From assembly GCA_021848325.1 (NCBI GenBank), contig JAJZUU010000005.1, positions 1 to 64,000 on the forward strand: a stretch of DNA of 64,000 nt, written 5' to 3'. This stretch comes from Pseudomonadota bacterium. Its GTDB lineage: Bacteria > Pseudomonadota > Gammaproteobacteria > Burkholderiales > JAJZUU01. The notes beneath the pieces are model-generated. The model ran no database searches. It was not told the origin of the DNA and was given only the letters and a program-made list of their open reading frames with translations. This document shows, one piece after another, positions 33,485 through 43,477 of this stretch. Position 1 is the stretch's first letter. Every line of letters begins with the position of its first letter. The position numbers and the translations under genes were made by a program.

Positions 33485-34180
33485 TCACCGGCCGCCCGGA
33501 GTTGTGGGGGGCGAGCGGTAGCGGGTGGGGTCCGCGATGCGGGCTTCCAGAAAACCTTGCCTGCGCAGCCGGCACGAATCGCAGCGGCCGCACGCCGCGC
33601 CGTTCTCGTCCGCCTGGTAACAGGAGACCGTGAGGCCGTAATCCACCCCGAGGTCGCTGCCCAGCCGGATGATTTCAGCCTTAGTGAGGGCGATCAAGGG
33701 CGCGTGGATCTGCGTCCTTGCCCCCTCCACCGCGGACTTGGTGGCCAGATTCGCCATCGCCTCGAACGCGTGGATGTATTCCGGGCGGCAATCGGGATAA
33801 CCCGAATAGTCCACCGCATTGACGCCGATAAATATGTCCCGGCTGCCCAGCACCTCGGCCCAGGCCAGGGCAAGGGACAGCATGATGGTATTGCGCGCCG
33901 GGACGTAGGTCACGGGGATGCCGCCGGACGGCTCGGTGGGTACCGCAATCGCCGCGTCGGTCAAGGCCGAGCCGCCGAATACGGTAAGGTCCAGGGCGAG
34001 AGTCCGGTGCTGCACCGCGCCCAGCGACCGGGCCACGCGCTCGGCTGCGTGCAGTTCGCTGCGGTGACGCTGGCCGTAGTCGACGCTCAGGGCATGGCAC
34101 GCGAAGCCCTGATGCGCGGCCAGGGCCAGGGTCGTGGCGGAATCCAGGCCGCCGGAGAGCAAAACCACTGCGTTTTTCAT
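33485..34180 (-). CDS. queC: 7-cyano-7-deazaguanine synthase QueC
   Basis: 231 aa from the ATG at 34180. The PP-loop ATP motif SGGLDS is at residues 9-14, and the zinc cysteines are C187, C197, C200 and C203 near the C-terminus. It converts 7-carboxy-7-deazaguanine to preQ0 for queuosine in tRNA. Immediately downstream of queE (41 bp). Confidence 0.95.
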   Translation of the reverse strand: MKNAVVLLSGGLDSATTLALAAHQGFACHALSVDYGQRHRSELHAAERVARSLGAVQHRTLALDLTVFGGSALTDAAIAVPTEPSGGIPVTYVPARNTIMLSLALAWAEVLGSRDIFIGVNAVDYSGYPDCRPEYIHAFEAMANLATKSAVEGARTQIHAPLIALTKAEIIRLGSDLGVDYGLTVSCYQADENGAACGRCDSCRLRRQGFLEARIADPTRYRSPPTTPGGR

Positions 34181-34221
34181 GGTCTGGAAATTACCGAGGC
34201 TTTGCGGCGGGAAGGGCCGTC

Positions 34222-34905
34222 CTACCTGCCGGGTCCCTCGCCCCACAGATACCTGTGCAACTGAATCTGCATCCGCACCGGCAGGCGGTCGCGCAATATC
34301 CACTCCGCCAGCCGGGCGGGCTCGATCCGGCCGGCCGCGGGGGAGAACAGCACGGGGCAACGCTCGGCCAGATTGCGCTCCGCCAGTTGGCGGCTGGCCC
34401 ACAGGTAGTCCGCCTCGTCGCACAGGACGAACTTGATCTCGTCCCCCGGCGAGAGATGGCCGAGGTTCTCCCAGAGGTTCTTTCCCGCTTCGCCCGAGCC
34501 CGGGGTCTTGATATCGACGATCTTGGAGACCCGGGCGTCCACGGCGGAGATGTCCAGCGCCCCGCTGGTTTCCAGAGACACCGAGTATCCCGCATCGCAC
34601 AAGGCCCGCAGCAGCGGGATGCAATCCTTCTGCGCCAGCGGTTCGCCGCCGGTCACCGTGACGTAGTGCGCCCGGTAGGCCATCACCCGTCCCATCACGG
34701 ACGGCAGCGACATGGTCTCGCCCCCGGAAAAAGCGTAGCCGGTGTCGCAGTAATCGCAGCGCAGCGGGCACCCGCTCAGGCGCACGAACACGGTGGGCAA
34801 GCCGCTGCGGCTGGTTTCGCCCTGCAGGGAGTAAAAAATTTCGGAGATGCGCAACCTCAGGGCTCGTCCGGGAGGGGCCAAGCGCCGAGGCAGTTCGAGT
34901 TCCAT
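34222..34905 (-). CDS. queE: 7-carboxy-7-deazaguanine synthase QueE
   Basis: 227 aa from the ATG at 34905. Radical-SAM CxxxCxxC cluster at C46, C50 and C53 (CPLRCDYC), with VTVTGGEPL following. It rearranges 6-carboxytetrahydropterin to 7-carboxy-7-deazaguanine. It follows the tol-pal-cpoB genes on the same strand and precedes queC, a common proteobacterial order. Confidence 0.94.
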   Translation of the reverse strand: MELELPRRLAPPGRALRLRISEIFYSLQGETSRSGLPTVFVRLSGCPLRCDYCDTGYAFSGGETMSLPSVMGRVMAYRAHYVTVTGGEPLAQKDCIPLLRALCDAGYSVSLETSGALDISAVDARVSKIVDIKTPGSGEAGKNLWENLGHLSPGDEIKFVLCDEADYLWASRQLAERNLAERCPVLFSPAAGRIEPARLAEWILRDRLPVRMQIQLHRYLWGEGPGR

Positions 34906-34951
34906 GTTGCCTACCTGTCCGCCAGCCGGCCTGCCGCCGACCGGCACTGTC

Positions 34952-35812
34952 CTATTTGATGCTGCCGAGCCGTTGCTGCGCCAATTCCGCGGCGTTGCTG
35001 GCAGGATACTTCGCCACCAGGTCCTCCAGGGTCTTCCTGGCCGCATGGGTGTCGCCGATCTCCGTCTGGCTGCTGGCGATGTTGAGCATGGCATCGGGCA
35101 CCTTCGGGCTGGCGGGGTAAAGGTCCATCAGTTTCTGCTGGGCGGCGATGGCCGCCTTGAAATCGCGCAGGGCGAAATACGAATTCCCTATCCAGTACTG
35201 GGCGCTGGGAGCCAGATTGCTGCCGGGGTAATTCTTGATGAAATCCTCGAAGCCGACGATAGCCGCCGGATAGTTGCCGATTTTGAAGGTGTTGAGGGCG
35301 GCGGCATAATCCCGCGCTTCGGCCGCGCGGTCCACGGGGGTGGCGGCCACCGGCTGCGCCTGGGTTGCGGGCTTCTGCTGGGCTCCGGCACCCCCCTTCG
35401 GGAGCGCGGCCGGGGGCGCAGCGGGTGCGCTCCCGGCAACCGCCGCTCCGGCGCCCGCGCTTTCCAGGCGCCGCAAGCGTGTATCCAGGTCCACGTAGAA
35501 GTCCTTCTGCCGCTTCTGGTTGCTCTCGATGTCGTGGGACTGCACCTCCATCTGGCCGCGCAGCTTGGCCACGTCGGCCTTGAGGGACTCCAACTGCGAC
35601 AGGAGGTCAACCAGCCCCTGGCCCTGCTGCATGCTTTCCAGCTTGGCCACGCGGGCCTCAAGGGCCTGCTCCTGCTGTTGCAACTGGCTGGTCTGTTGCT
35701 GCAGTTCGGCGATCTTCCTCTGCGCATCGTCGTCGGTGAACAGACCGGCGCTGGCCGCGCCGGTCCCGATCGCCAGCAGCAACAGTGCCAAGGCGAGCCT
35801 ACGCGCCATCAT
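34952..35812 (-). CDS. cpoB: CpoB/YbgF, TPR protein coordinating cell constriction
   Basis: 286 aa. Signal peptide (1-22), a coiled-coil trimerisation region (about 30-95), a Pro/Ala-rich linker, and a C-terminal TPR domain (about 165-280). CpoB couples PBP1B peptidoglycan synthesis with Tol-Pal-driven outer-membrane constriction. It overlaps the pal stop codon (ATGATGA). Standard last member of the tol operon. Confidence 0.93.
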   Translation of the reverse strand: MMARRLALALLLLAIGTGAASAGLFTDDDAQRKIAELQQQTSQLQQQEQALEARVAKLESMQQGQGLVDLLSQLESLKADVAKLRGQMEVQSHDIESNQKRQKDFYVDLDTRLRRLESAGAGAAVAGSAPAAPPAALPKGGAGAQQKPATQAQPVAATPVDRAAEARDYAAALNTFKIGNYPAAIVGFEDFIKNYPGSNLAPSAQYWIGNSYFALRDFKAAIAAQQKLMDLYPASPKVPDAMLNIASSQTEIGDTHAARKTLEDLVAKYPASNAAELAQQRLGSIK

Positions 35813-36339
35813 TCACCCTGATACACGATATCCGTCCGCCGGTTCTGCTTCCAGCACGATTCGTCGTGACAGGTCGCCTTGGGCTTTTCTTCGCCGAAAC
35901 TGACCGTTTCGATCTGCTTGCCGGGCACCCCCAATACCGTCATGAATTGCTTGACGCTGTCGGCGCGGCGCTGTCCCAGGGCCAGGTTGTACTCGCGGCT
36001 GCCGCGCTCGTCGGTATTGCCCTGCAGGGTCACCTTGGCGTCAGGATGCGCTATCAGGTACTTGGCGTGGGCCTCGATCATCGGCTTGTACTCGTCTTTC
36101 ACTGCGGAGCTGTCGAAATCATAATAGACGCTGCGCTTGGACAGGATGTTGTTGGGGTCGGTGAGCGGATTGACAGCCACTTCCTGGCTAACGGCGGCCT
36201 GGGCCTGCGCGGGGGCGGGGGCTTCGGCTGCGGTTGCCGGAACGCTCTTGTCCTCCACCGCGGCTTTTTCCTTGGTGGGGGTGCTGGCACAGGCTGCCAG
36301 GAAGCTCAGCAGCAACGCACTTAGCATCAGTTTCTTCAT
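35809..36339 (-). CDS. pal: Peptidoglycan-associated lipoprotein Pal
   Basis: 176 aa with a lipoprotein signal ending in LAAC (C17). An Ala/Pro-rich linker is followed by an OmpA-like domain (YYDFDSSAVKDEYKP, then GNTDERGSREYNLALGQRRA), which binds meso-diaminopimelate in peptidoglycan. It tethers the outer membrane and interacts with TolB. Last-but-one in the tol operon. Confidence 0.97.
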   Translation of the reverse strand: MKKLMLSALLLSFLAACASTPTKEKAAVEDKSVPATAAEAPAPAQAQAAVSQEVAVNPLTDPNNILSKRSVYYDFDSSAVKDEYKPMIEAHAKYLIAHPDAKVTLQGNTDERGSREYNLALGQRRADSVKQFMTVLGVPGKQIETVSFGEEKPKATCHDESCWKQNRRTDIVYQGE

Positions 36340-36352
36340 TCAAGTACTCCTT

Positions 36353-37666
36353 TCATTGGTTTTTTGACAAAGGTCCCCAAGCGGGCTCTCGCACATCACC
36401 CGATTGTACGTACAGCCGCTGTTTCGTTCCGCCGTCGACCGAAACCGCAGCCAGAATACCACGCCCGCCGCTCTCCGTGGCGTAAAGAATCATCCTGCCG
36501 TTGGGAGCGAAACTGGGCGATTCGTCCAACGGGGTATCGGTCAACACCTGCATCTGACCGGTAGCAATATCCTGCACGGCGACATGGAAGCCGCTGCCGC
36601 TGCGGTGAACGAAGGCGAAGCTCTGGCCGTCCGGACTGAAATTCGGCGACACGTTGTAGCTGCCTTCGAAAGTCAGGCGCTGCGCATCGCCGCCGGTCGC
36701 GGGCATGCGGTAGATCTGAGGGCTGCCGCCGCGGTCGGAGGTAAAGGCGATCCATTTCCCGTCCGGGGACCAATTGGGCTCGGTATCGATGGCCGGGCTA
36801 TGGCTCAGGCGCCTGAGGCCAGTGCCGTCGGCGTTGATCAGGTACAGTTGGGAGCGCCCGTCCCGGGTCAGGACGATGGCCAGGCGGGTGCCGTCCGGCG
36901 ACCACGCGGGCGCGCTGTTGCTGCCCTTGAAATTGGCCAGCACCCGGCGCCCGCCGGTCGCCAGGGACTGGATGTAGATGACCGCTTTTCCCGTCTCGAA
37001 GGAGACGTAGGCCAGGCGGGTGCCGTCCGGCGACCACGCGGGAGAGATGATGGGTTGGCTGGAACTGACGATGGTCTGCGCCCCGTAGCCGTCCGCGTCG
37101 GACACCTGCAGTTCGAAGCGCTTGCCCTGCTTGACCACGTAGGCGATGCGGGTGCTGAAGACGCCGGGAATCCCGGTCAGTTTCTGGTAGATGACGTCCG
37201 CGATCTTGTGCGCCGTCGCGCGCAACTGAGTCGGGGCGATGGTGTAGCTGAATCCGGCCAACTGGCTCTGGGTCAGCACGTCGAGCAGGCGGAATTTGAT
37301 GTCCAGCCGCCCATCGGGCAGTTGCGCGATGCTGCCCACCACCAGGGCGTCCGCGCCGCGCCCTTTCCAATCCGGGTAGATCACGTCGCCGGGCGAATGA
37401 GGTAGGGGTGTCACGCCGGAGGTATCCACCAGCCTGAATTGGCCACTGCGCTGCAGGTCGGCGTCCACCACGCCGGTCAGGCTTTGCGGCTGCGGGATTT
37501 CCCCGGCGAAGGGAACGATGGCGATCGGGATTTGGGAGGCCGCGCCGCCGGTGATCTCGATGGTCAGCGCCGCCCGCGCCGGAGACGCCAGCAACGCGAG
37601 CCCCAGCAGGAATAGCGGAACCAGATAGGGGCCGATTCGGCCGAAAAAAGAATTTTTCATGTTCAT
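36353..37666 (-). CDS. tolB: Tol-Pal system protein TolB
   Basis: 437 aa from the ATG at 37666. A signal peptide (about 1-30), a TolB N-terminal domain and a six-bladed beta-propeller with repeated WSPDGTRLA motifs. Periplasmic; it shuttles between Pal and the TolA C-terminus. 13 bp separate it from pal. Confidence 0.97.
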   Translation of the reverse strand: MNMKNSFFGRIGPYLVPLFLLGLALLASPARAALTIEITGGAASQIPIAIVPFAGEIPQPQSLTGVVDADLQRSGQFRLVDTSGVTPLPHSPGDVIYPDWKGRGADALVVGSIAQLPDGRLDIKFRLLDVLTQSQLAGFSYTIAPTQLRATAHKIADVIYQKLTGIPGVFSTRIAYVVKQGKRFELQVSDADGYGAQTIVSSSQPIISPAWSPDGTRLAYVSFETGKAVIYIQSLATGGRRVLANFKGSNSAPAWSPDGTRLAIVLTRDGRSQLYLINADGTGLRRLSHSPAIDTEPNWSPDGKWIAFTSDRGGSPQIYRMPATGGDAQRLTFEGSYNVSPNFSPDGQSFAFVHRSGSGFHVAVQDIATGQMQVLTDTPLDESPSFAPNGRMILYATESGGRGILAAVSVDGGTKQRLYVQSGDVREPAWGPLSKNQ

Positions 37667-37695
37667 CAATAGCTTGTCATTCTAGCACAAGAAAT

Positions 37696-38505
37696 TCAGT
37701 TGTCATCCTTGGGGCGGAACTGCAAATGCAGCTCCCTGAACGCGCTGAACAGCTCCCCCCCGGGCGGTAGCGGCAGCGGCACCGCCTTGTAGATCGCGCG
37801 TTTGACCGCCTCGTCGTAGGCGGCATTGCCGCTGCTGCGGGTCAGCTTGACGTCGAGCACGTCGCCGCCAGGCAGCAAGGTCACGTCGAACTCCGCCTGG
37901 GGGTTGCCCTGGATGTCCGGCGGCAGGATGACGTAGCGCTTGATCTTGGCCCTGATCCTGCTCTTGTAGTCACTGACCGTCCTGGCCTGGGCGGCCGACT
38001 GCTGCGCCTGCAACTGTTGCTGGAGCGCCAGTTGTTGCTGCCGCAACAACTCCGCCTCCATGGTCTGCTGTTGCTGCAGCAGCTGCTTAAGGGCGTCCGC
38101 CTGCTGCTTGCGCTTGAGCGTCTGTTCCTTCTTGCGCTCCTCTTCCTTGCGCTTCTCCTCTTCCCGCCGCTTTTGCTCTTTCTGCTTGAGCTCTATGTCC
38201 GCCTTGGCCACCTTTGGCTTGGGCTCGGGCTTCGGCTCCTGTTTCACCGGCTTGGGCTTCACCGGCTCCTGTTTTGGCTCCGGCTCCGGCTTTGGCTTCG
38301 GTTCCTGTTTCACCCGCTTCGGCTGCGGCGCTACCGCCCTGGGCTTGGGGACGGGGGGCAGGCTGCTCCACAGTTCCGCCTCCACCGCCTCGGGCTGTTT
38401 GGTGTGCCAATTCACCCCGAAGATCAGCAGGCCGAAAAACAAGACATGAACGATTACCGCCAGCACCCCGGCGGAAAACTTGCCGGGTTCTTCACGATCA
38501 TGCAT
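37696..38505 (-). CDS. tolA: TolA, energy-transducing protein of the Tol system
   Basis: 269 aa from the ATG at 38505. One N-terminal membrane helix (about 10-32), a long Pro/Lys/Glu-rich and helical region (about 50-175), and a compact C-terminal TonB-like domain (YKSRIRAKIKRYVILPPDIQ onward). It connects TolQR energy in the inner membrane to Pal/TolB. Overlaps tolR by one base. Confidence 0.94.
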   Translation of the reverse strand: MHDREEPGKFSAGVLAVIVHVLFFGLLIFGVNWHTKQPEAVEAELWSSLPPVPKPRAVAPQPKRVKQEPKPKPEPEPKQEPVKPKPVKQEPKPEPKPKVAKADIELKQKEQKRREEEKRKEEERKKEQTLKRKQQADALKQLLQQQQTMEAELLRQQQLALQQQLQAQQSAAQARTVSDYKSRIRAKIKRYVILPPDIQGNPQAEFDVTLLPGGDVLDVKLTRSSGNAAYDEAVKRAIYKAVPLPLPPGGELFSAFRELHLQFRPKDDN

Positions 38506-38924
38506 CAGCTTGTCCTGGGTTGGGCTAATAGACCGACCCGTTTGACCTGGTTCTGCTGCAAAATATCCATCACCTTGAGCACTTCCTCGTAGCGCACGCT
38601 CTTGTCCGCCGCGATTACCACCGGCTGGTCGGGATTGAGCGCCTGCTTTTCCTTGATCGCCTGAATCAGCTCCGGGCGCGTGACCACCACCGCCATCCCG
38701 GATTTTTCGCGATCGCGCAGCATCAGCGTCTTGTCGGCCTTGATCATGACCTCCAGGGGCGCCACCGGCGCTTTGAGGGACTGCCCAACCTGGGGCAGAT
38801 CGATCTGCCCGGGGTTGATCATGGGGGCGGTGATCATGAAGATGATCAGCAGCACCAGCATCACGTCGATATAGGGCACCACGTTGATCTGGTTCATCTG
38901 CTTGCGCGGCCGCCGCAGGATCAT
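38505..38924 (-). CDS. tolR: TolR (ExbD-family) proton-channel subunit
   Basis: 139 aa from the ATG at 38924 (overlapping the tolQ stop). A single helix near residues 12-33 with the proton-relay aspartate in NVVPYIDVMLVLLIIFMI, and a periplasmic domain. Works with TolQ to couple proton flow to TolA movement. Confidence 0.95.
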   Translation of the reverse strand: MILRRPRKQMNQINVVPYIDVMLVLLIIFMITAPMINPGQIDLPQVGQSLKAPVAPLEVMIKADKTLMLRDREKSGMAVVVTRPELIQAIKEKQALNPDQPVVIAADKSVRYEEVLKVMDILQQNQVKRVGLLAQPRTS

Positions 38925-39601
38925 GACCCCGCCTGGCGCTGCAATATGTTGGAGCATTCCTCCATGAAGCTCTCGAAGCGGATGGCGATCCGGTCCACGT
39001 CGTGGGTGTAGCGATTATAGGCCACCACCGCCGGGATGGCGGCGAACAGGCCCATGGCGGTGGCAACCAGGGCTTCCGCGATACCGGGGGCCACGTGGGC
39101 GAGGGTGGCCTGCACCACGTTCGACAGCCCGCGAAAGGCGTTCATGATGCCCCACACGGTGCCGAACAGCCCCACGTAGGGGCTCACCGAGCCGACCGTG
39201 GCCAGAAACGAGAGATGCGCCTCGAGGCGGTCCATTTCCCGGTGATAGGTCGCCCGCATGGCGCGGCGCGTGCCTTCCATCACCGCGCTGATATCCATGC
39301 CGGGCTGGCGCTTCAACTTGAGAAACTCGCGGAAGCCCGCCTCGAAGATGCGCTCCATGCCCCCGGTACTGTGGCGGCCGGAACTGGCGTGCTGGTATAG
39401 GGTATTCAGGTCGGCCCCGCCCCAGAAGTCGCGCTCGAACCCGTCGGACTGGCGCACCGCCTGCTTGAGGGAGAACAGCTTCAAGAAGATGTACCACCAC
39501 GATACGAACGAGCTCGCCAGCAGCAGCAGCAGCACCAGTTGCACCACGACGCTGGCGTTGGCCACCAGGCTGATGAAAGAAAGATTCTGCGACACGCCCA
39601 T
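38921..39601 (-). CDS. tolQ: TolQ (ExbB-family) proton-channel subunit
   Basis: 226 aa from the ATG at 39601. Three helices with the MotA/TolQ/ExbB signature in helices 2 and 3 (ATVGSVSPYVGLFGTVWGIM and ALVATAMGLFAAIPAVVAYN). Forms the pentameric channel around TolR. First tol gene after ybgC (12 bp gap). Confidence 0.95.
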   Translation of the reverse strand: MGVSQNLSFISLVANASVVVQLVLLLLLASSFVSWWYIFLKLFSLKQAVRQSDGFERDFWGGADLNTLYQHASSGRHSTGGMERIFEAGFREFLKLKRQPGMDISAVMEGTRRAMRATYHREMDRLEAHLSFLATVGSVSPYVGLFGTVWGIMNAFRGLSNVVQATLAHVAPGIAEALVATAMGLFAAIPAVVAYNRYTHDVDRIAIRFESFMEECSNILQRQAGS

Positions 39602-39612
39602 ATCCACTGTTT

Positions 39613-40164
39613 TCAGTCCGAATGTCCTGTGTCTCCCGGCCCGGCCTCGGCCACGGAAGCGGCCAGGACCTCCCTGACGACCTCCGGAATCCGCACCGGC
39701 CGGAACGACTCGCTGTTGACGCAAACCAACTCGATTTCGGCCTCGGCCAATACCTCTACCTCGTCCGGGCCAGCAAGCTCCTGACGCGGACGCAGCACGG
39801 CCTGCCGCACACCGATCCGGCTGCGGCCGACATCGATCGATTGCATGGTGATCCTGAGAAGATCGTTGAACAGCGCGGGCTTGAGATATTCTATGGCAAC
39901 CGACCGCACCACGAACATTACGTGATATTCATTCCGCAACGCCGTTTGCTCGAACCCCCCCGCACGCAACCATTCCGTTCTGGCCCGCTCCATGAACTTG
40001 AGGTAGTTGGCGTAATAGACCACTCCCCCGGCATCGCTATCTTCGTAGTAGACCCTGACGGGAATGGAAAAGGCCCCCGTTTCCCCGGCGATCGGCGAGT
40101 CCTTACCACCCCGGCCTATGCGACCGAAGGGGGAGGCGACGCCCTTGGCACGGATGGCATGCAT
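39613..40164 (-). CDS. ybgC: YbgC-type acyl-CoA thioesterase
   Basis: 183 aa from the ATG at 40164 (AAGGA 9 nt upstream); a nearly adjacent ATG at 40173 is the alternative. Hot-dog fold with catalytic D in VRVYYEDSDAGGVVYYANYLKFMERARTEWLR. About 40 residues precede the conserved core, more than in E. coli YbgC, and no internal start fits, so the N-terminal extension appears real. First gene of ybgC-tolQRAB-pal-cpoB. Confidence 0.92.
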   Translation of the reverse strand: MHAIRAKGVASPFGRIGRGGKDSPIAGETGAFSIPVRVYYEDSDAGGVVYYANYLKFMERARTEWLRAGGFEQTALRNEYHVMFVVRSVAIEYLKPALFNDLLRITMQSIDVGRSRIGVRQAVLRPRQELAGPDEVEVLAEAEIELVCVNSESFRPVRIPEVVREVLAASVAEAGPGDTGHSD

Positions 40165-40213
40165 GATAACCATTCCTTCTTACATCACGCTTACAGGGCG
40201 CATCCCGCGGCCC

Positions 40214-41254
40214 CTACTGCAAGTCTTGCCACAGGTCGCCGCCGGCCGGGGCGGGCCCCGCCAGCCCGAAATGCCGATAGGCAATCACGGTGGCGACCCG
40301 GCCGCGGGGCGTGCGCATGAGGTAGCCCTGCTGGATCAGGTAAGGCTCCAGCACGTCCTCGATGGTATCCCGGTCCTCCCCGATGGCCGCCGCCAGATTG
40401 TCGACGCCCACCGGGCCGCCGCCGAATTTCTCCATCATCGTTTGCAAAAGCTTCCGGTCCATCACGTCGAGCCCGGCCGCATCCACGTCCAGCATCCGCA
40501 GGGCGGCATCCGCCACCTCCACGCTCACGATGCCGTCGAGCTTCACCTCCGCGTAGTCGCGCACCCGCCGCAGCAGCCGGTTGGCGATGCGCGGCGTGCC
40601 GCGGGAGCGACGGGCGATTTCCAGGGCCCCTTGTTCGGAGACGTCCATACCGAGCAGTTGGGCCGAACGCCGCACGATCTGCTTGAGTTCCTCCGGATGA
40701 TAGAACTCCAGGCGCGCCACGATGCCGAAGCGGTCGCGCAGCGGGTTGGTCAGCATGCCCGCCCGGGTGGTCGCCCCCACCAAGGTGAAAGGGGGAAGGT
40801 CCAATTTGACCGAGCGCGCCCCCGGCCCCTCGCCGATCATGATGTCGAGCTGAAAATCCTCCAGGGCCGGGTACAGAATCTCCTCCACCACCGCGCTCAG
40901 GCGGTGGATCTCGTCGATGAACAGGACGTCGTGGGACTCCAGGTTGGTCAGCAGCGCCGCCAGATCCCCGGCGCGCTCCAGCACTGGCCCCGAGGTCTGA
41001 CGCAGATTGACCCCCATCTCCCGGGCGATGATATGGGCCAGGGTGGTCTTGCCCAGCCCCGGCGGGCCGAACAGCAGGACGTGATCCAGAGCCTCCGCGC
41101 GCCTCCTGGCCGCCTCGATGAAGATATGCAGCTGGGAGCGGGTTTTTTCCTGGCCGATGTATTCGGCCAGATGCCTCGGGCGCAGTGCCCGCTCCATGGC
41201 TTCCTCCTGGGAAGACACGGCATCGGCGGTAATCAGGCGGTCGGTTTCGATCAT
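40214..41254 (-). CDS. ruvB: Holliday junction branch-migration ATPase RuvB
   Basis: 346 aa. Walker [13 protein letters not shown], Walker [10 protein letters not shown], sensor 1 and the arginine-finger region GATTRAGML, and the C-terminal winged-helix domain. Drives branch migration with RuvA. 67 bp after ruvA. Confidence 0.97.
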   Translation of the reverse strand: MIETDRLITADAVSSQEEAMERALRPRHLAEYIGQEKTRSQLHIFIEAARRRAEALDHVLLFGPPGLGKTTLAHIIAREMGVNLRQTSGPVLERAGDLAALLTNLESHDVLFIDEIHRLSAVVEEILYPALEDFQLDIMIGEGPGARSVKLDLPPFTLVGATTRAGMLTNPLRDRFGIVARLEFYHPEELKQIVRRSAQLLGMDVSEQGALEIARRSRGTPRIANRLLRRVRDYAEVKLDGIVSVEVADAALRMLDVDAAGLDVMDRKLLQTMMEKFGGGPVGVDNLAAAIGEDRDTIEDVLEPYLIQQGYLMRTPRGRVATVIAYRHFGLAGPAPAGGDLWQDLQ

Positions 41255-41321
41255 GGTTTGTCTACCCAGGCGCGGAGACGCCGGCGGCTACGGCGGTTCA
41301 AGCGCCTGCGATCCCGGGCCG

Positions 41322-41903
41322 TCACGCCTTGGACAGCCATCTGAGCGCTTGGCGGATACCCTCCGAAACGTCCATGTCGGCGGCAATCTGCTTCACCGCC
41401 CCGGCGGCCTCGCGCTCATTATACCCCAAAGCCAGGAGCGCATTGAGGACGTCGTCGTTGCCCCGGGGCTGCGCGACGGCCCTCCCCCCGGCGGCGCCCT
41501 GGACGGCGATCTTGTCGCGCAACTCCAGGAGCAGGCGCTCCGCGGTCTTCTTGCCAACGCCGGGAACCTTGGTCAGCCTGGCGGCATCCTGCTCGGCCAC
41601 CGCCCGGGAAAGATCGGCGATGCTCAGCCCGCTCAGCACCGCCAACGCCATTTTCGCCCCCACGCCGTTGACCCTGAGCAGTTGACGGAACACCTGGCGC
41701 TCCCCTTCGCTGGCGAAGCCGTACAGCAGGTGGGCATCCTCGCGCACGATCAACTGGGTGTACAGGGTGACGCTGGTGCCGGTGGCGGGAAGCTGATAGA
41801 AGGTGCTCATGGGCACATCGATCTCGTAGCCCACGCCGTTCACGTCCACCAGGATCAACGGCGGCTGCTTTTCCGCGAGCTTACCCGAAATTCGCCCGAT
41901 CAT
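41322..41903 (-). CDS. ruvA: Holliday junction DNA-binding protein RuvA
   Basis: 193 aa. N-terminal OB-fold (IGRISGKL start), helix-hairpin-helix motifs ([17 protein letters not shown] and [19 protein letters not shown]), and a C-terminal domain that contacts RuvB. Follows the prenyltransferase gene rather than ruvC directly. Confidence 0.97.
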   Translation of the reverse strand: MIGRISGKLAEKQPPLILVDVNGVGYEIDVPMSTFYQLPATGTSVTLYTQLIVREDAHLLYGFASEGERQVFRQLLRVNGVGAKMALAVLSGLSIADLSRAVAEQDAARLTKVPGVGKKTAERLLLELRDKIAVQGAAGGRAVAQPRGNDDVLNALLALGYNEREAAGAVKQIAADMDVSEGIRQALRWLSKA

Positions 41904-41936
41904 ATCTGTGTCATACCCTTTTCAAAGTTCCGGCCG

Positions 41937-42914
41937 TTAAATCGCCCCGCCCCGCATGCCGCTCAGCCCGATGCCGATGGCGAGCAGCAAACCGTGGATC
42001 AGGGCGGCGGCAATGGTCAACCGGATGGCCGGGGCCAGCGTCCGCGGCCGGTCCCAGTCGCGGTGCAGGCGACGCAACGCCCCCGCAGCCGGGACAAATG
42101 ACGCACAGGCCCCCAGCGCCGGAACCGGCAACACCCCCGCCGCCACGGCGCCCACGAGCCACAGGCCGGCCATGCCGGCTATCAAGCCGTAGCCCCACAC
42201 TGCCCGCCGGGCCCCCAGGCGAACCACCCAGTGGTGCTTCCCGGCGGCAGCGTCGGCCCGGAGATCCGGAAACTGGTTGATATACAGAATATTGGTCACC
42301 AGCAGCGCATAGGACAAACCAGCGAAAACGGGCCGCCAGGAAAACCCGTGGCGTTGCACGTAGTCCGCCCCCACCACGATCAGGAGAAAGCCGGTCGCCA
42401 CCGATAATTCACCCCACCCCCTGCTGCTCAATTTCAGCGGCGGCGCCGAGTAGCTCCACCCCACCGCAAGCCCGGCGGCCACGATCAGCAGCAGGCCCGG
42501 ACCGGAGCGAAGCACGAGGCCCAGGCCCGCCAGCGCCGCCACAGAGAGGAGGGTGAACCCGTAGGCGGCGGCCTGCCGCCGGCTAAACACGCCGTTTTGA
42601 ATGAAGCGGCTGCCACCGGTAAAGGGGAATATTCGGTCCGTGTTGATGTCGTCCGTCCCATTCAGGGCATCGTAGTAGTCGTTGAGCACGTTGATTCCGG
42701 CGTGGGCCACCAGGGCGGAAACAATGGTCAGCACTGCCGGCCAGGGGCTGACGAAGACCCGATCGTACATCGCGGCGGCCAGACCCAGCAGGCAGGCCAC
42801 GAGGCTGACGCTGAGAAAGGCCGGCCGGGTAGCCAGGAAATAGCGGAGGAAAGGGTTGGTGAGAGCCGCCGGTGTCGGCTCGGAAGCTGGCACCTCGGGT
42901 CCCTTGCCCATCAC
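41937..42914 (-). CDS. UbiA-family prenyltransferase (MenA-like)
   Basis: 325 aa with about eight membrane helices. The first aspartate-rich motif is [20 protein letters not shown], the second lies in [20 protein letters not shown]; both are typical of UbiA/MenA-type enzymes. It would attach a polyprenyl chain to a quinone ring precursor or similar aromatic acceptor. Overlaps the ruvC stop by ATGA and precedes ruvA, so it is embedded in the ruv operon. Whether it makes menaquinone, or something else, is open; no men genes are in the window. Confidence 0.85.
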   Translation of the reverse strand: MMGKGPEVPASEPTPAALTNPFLRYFLATRPAFLSVSLVACLLGLAAAMYDRVFVSPWPAVLTIVSALVAHAGINVLNDYYDALNGTDDINTDRIFPFTGGSRFIQNGVFSRRQAAAYGFTLLSVAALAGLGLVLRSGPGLLLIVAAGLAVGWSYSAPPLKLSSRGWGELSVATGFLLIVVGADYVQRHGFSWRPVFAGLSYALLVTNILYINQFPDLRADAAAGKHHWVVRLGARRAVWGYGLIAGMAGLWLVGAVAAGVLPVPALGACASFVPAAGALRRLHRDWDRPRTLAPAIRLTIAAALIHGLLLAIGIGLSGMRGGAI

Positions 42915-43444
42915 ACCAAGCGCCCCCGCCGCACACGATAGCCGCTGGTTGCCAGGCGGCCCAATCCGAGCCCGCCGTGGGCGTGGCAGATGGCGCAGGC
43001 AAGGGCGTCGGCGGCGTCGGCCTGGGGCACCCCGGCCAGCGCCAGCAGACGGCGCACCATTTCCTGGACCTGTTCCTTGGCGGCGTGGCCGTTGCCCACC
43101 ACCGCCTGTTTGACCTGCAAGGCGGTGTACTCCGATACCGGTAGGTCCCGGGACACCGCCGCGCAGATGGCTGCCCCCCTGGCCTGGCCCAACAGCAGGG
43201 TGGATTGGGGGTTCACGTTGACGAATACCTGTTCGACGGCCACCTGCTCCGGCCGGTGGCTGGCAATGACCTCCCCCAGGTGGTCCAGAATGACCTTCAG
43301 ACGCTCGGGCAGCGCGCCGCCTTGCGTACGGATGCAGCCGCTGGCCACATAGTGCAGCTTGGCGCCGGATTTCTCTATCACGCCGAAGCCGGTCACGCGC
43401 AGCCCCGGATCGATGCCCAGTATTCGGATAGTCCAGCCCTCCAT
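42911..43444 (-). CDS. ruvC: Crossover junction endodeoxyribonuclease RuvC
   Basis: 177 aa. RNase-H-like fold with the active-site aspartate in [15 protein letters not shown] and downstream acidic residues (EQVFVN and the C-terminal [13 protein letters not shown]). Resolves Holliday junctions with RuvAB. 33 bp after yebC, overlapping the prenyltransferase. Confidence 0.97.
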   Translation of the reverse strand: MEGWTIRILGIDPGLRVTGFGVIEKSGAKLHYVASGCIRTQGGALPERLKVILDHLGEVIASHRPEQVAVEQVFVNVNPQSTLLLGQARGAAICAAVSRDLPVSEYTALQVKQAVVGNGHAAKEQVQEMVRRLLALAGVPQADAADALACAICHAHGGLGLGRLATSGYRVRRGRLV

Positions 43445-43477
43445 CAGCCCAGCGGCATGGGCAGCCGCTTCAGGCCG

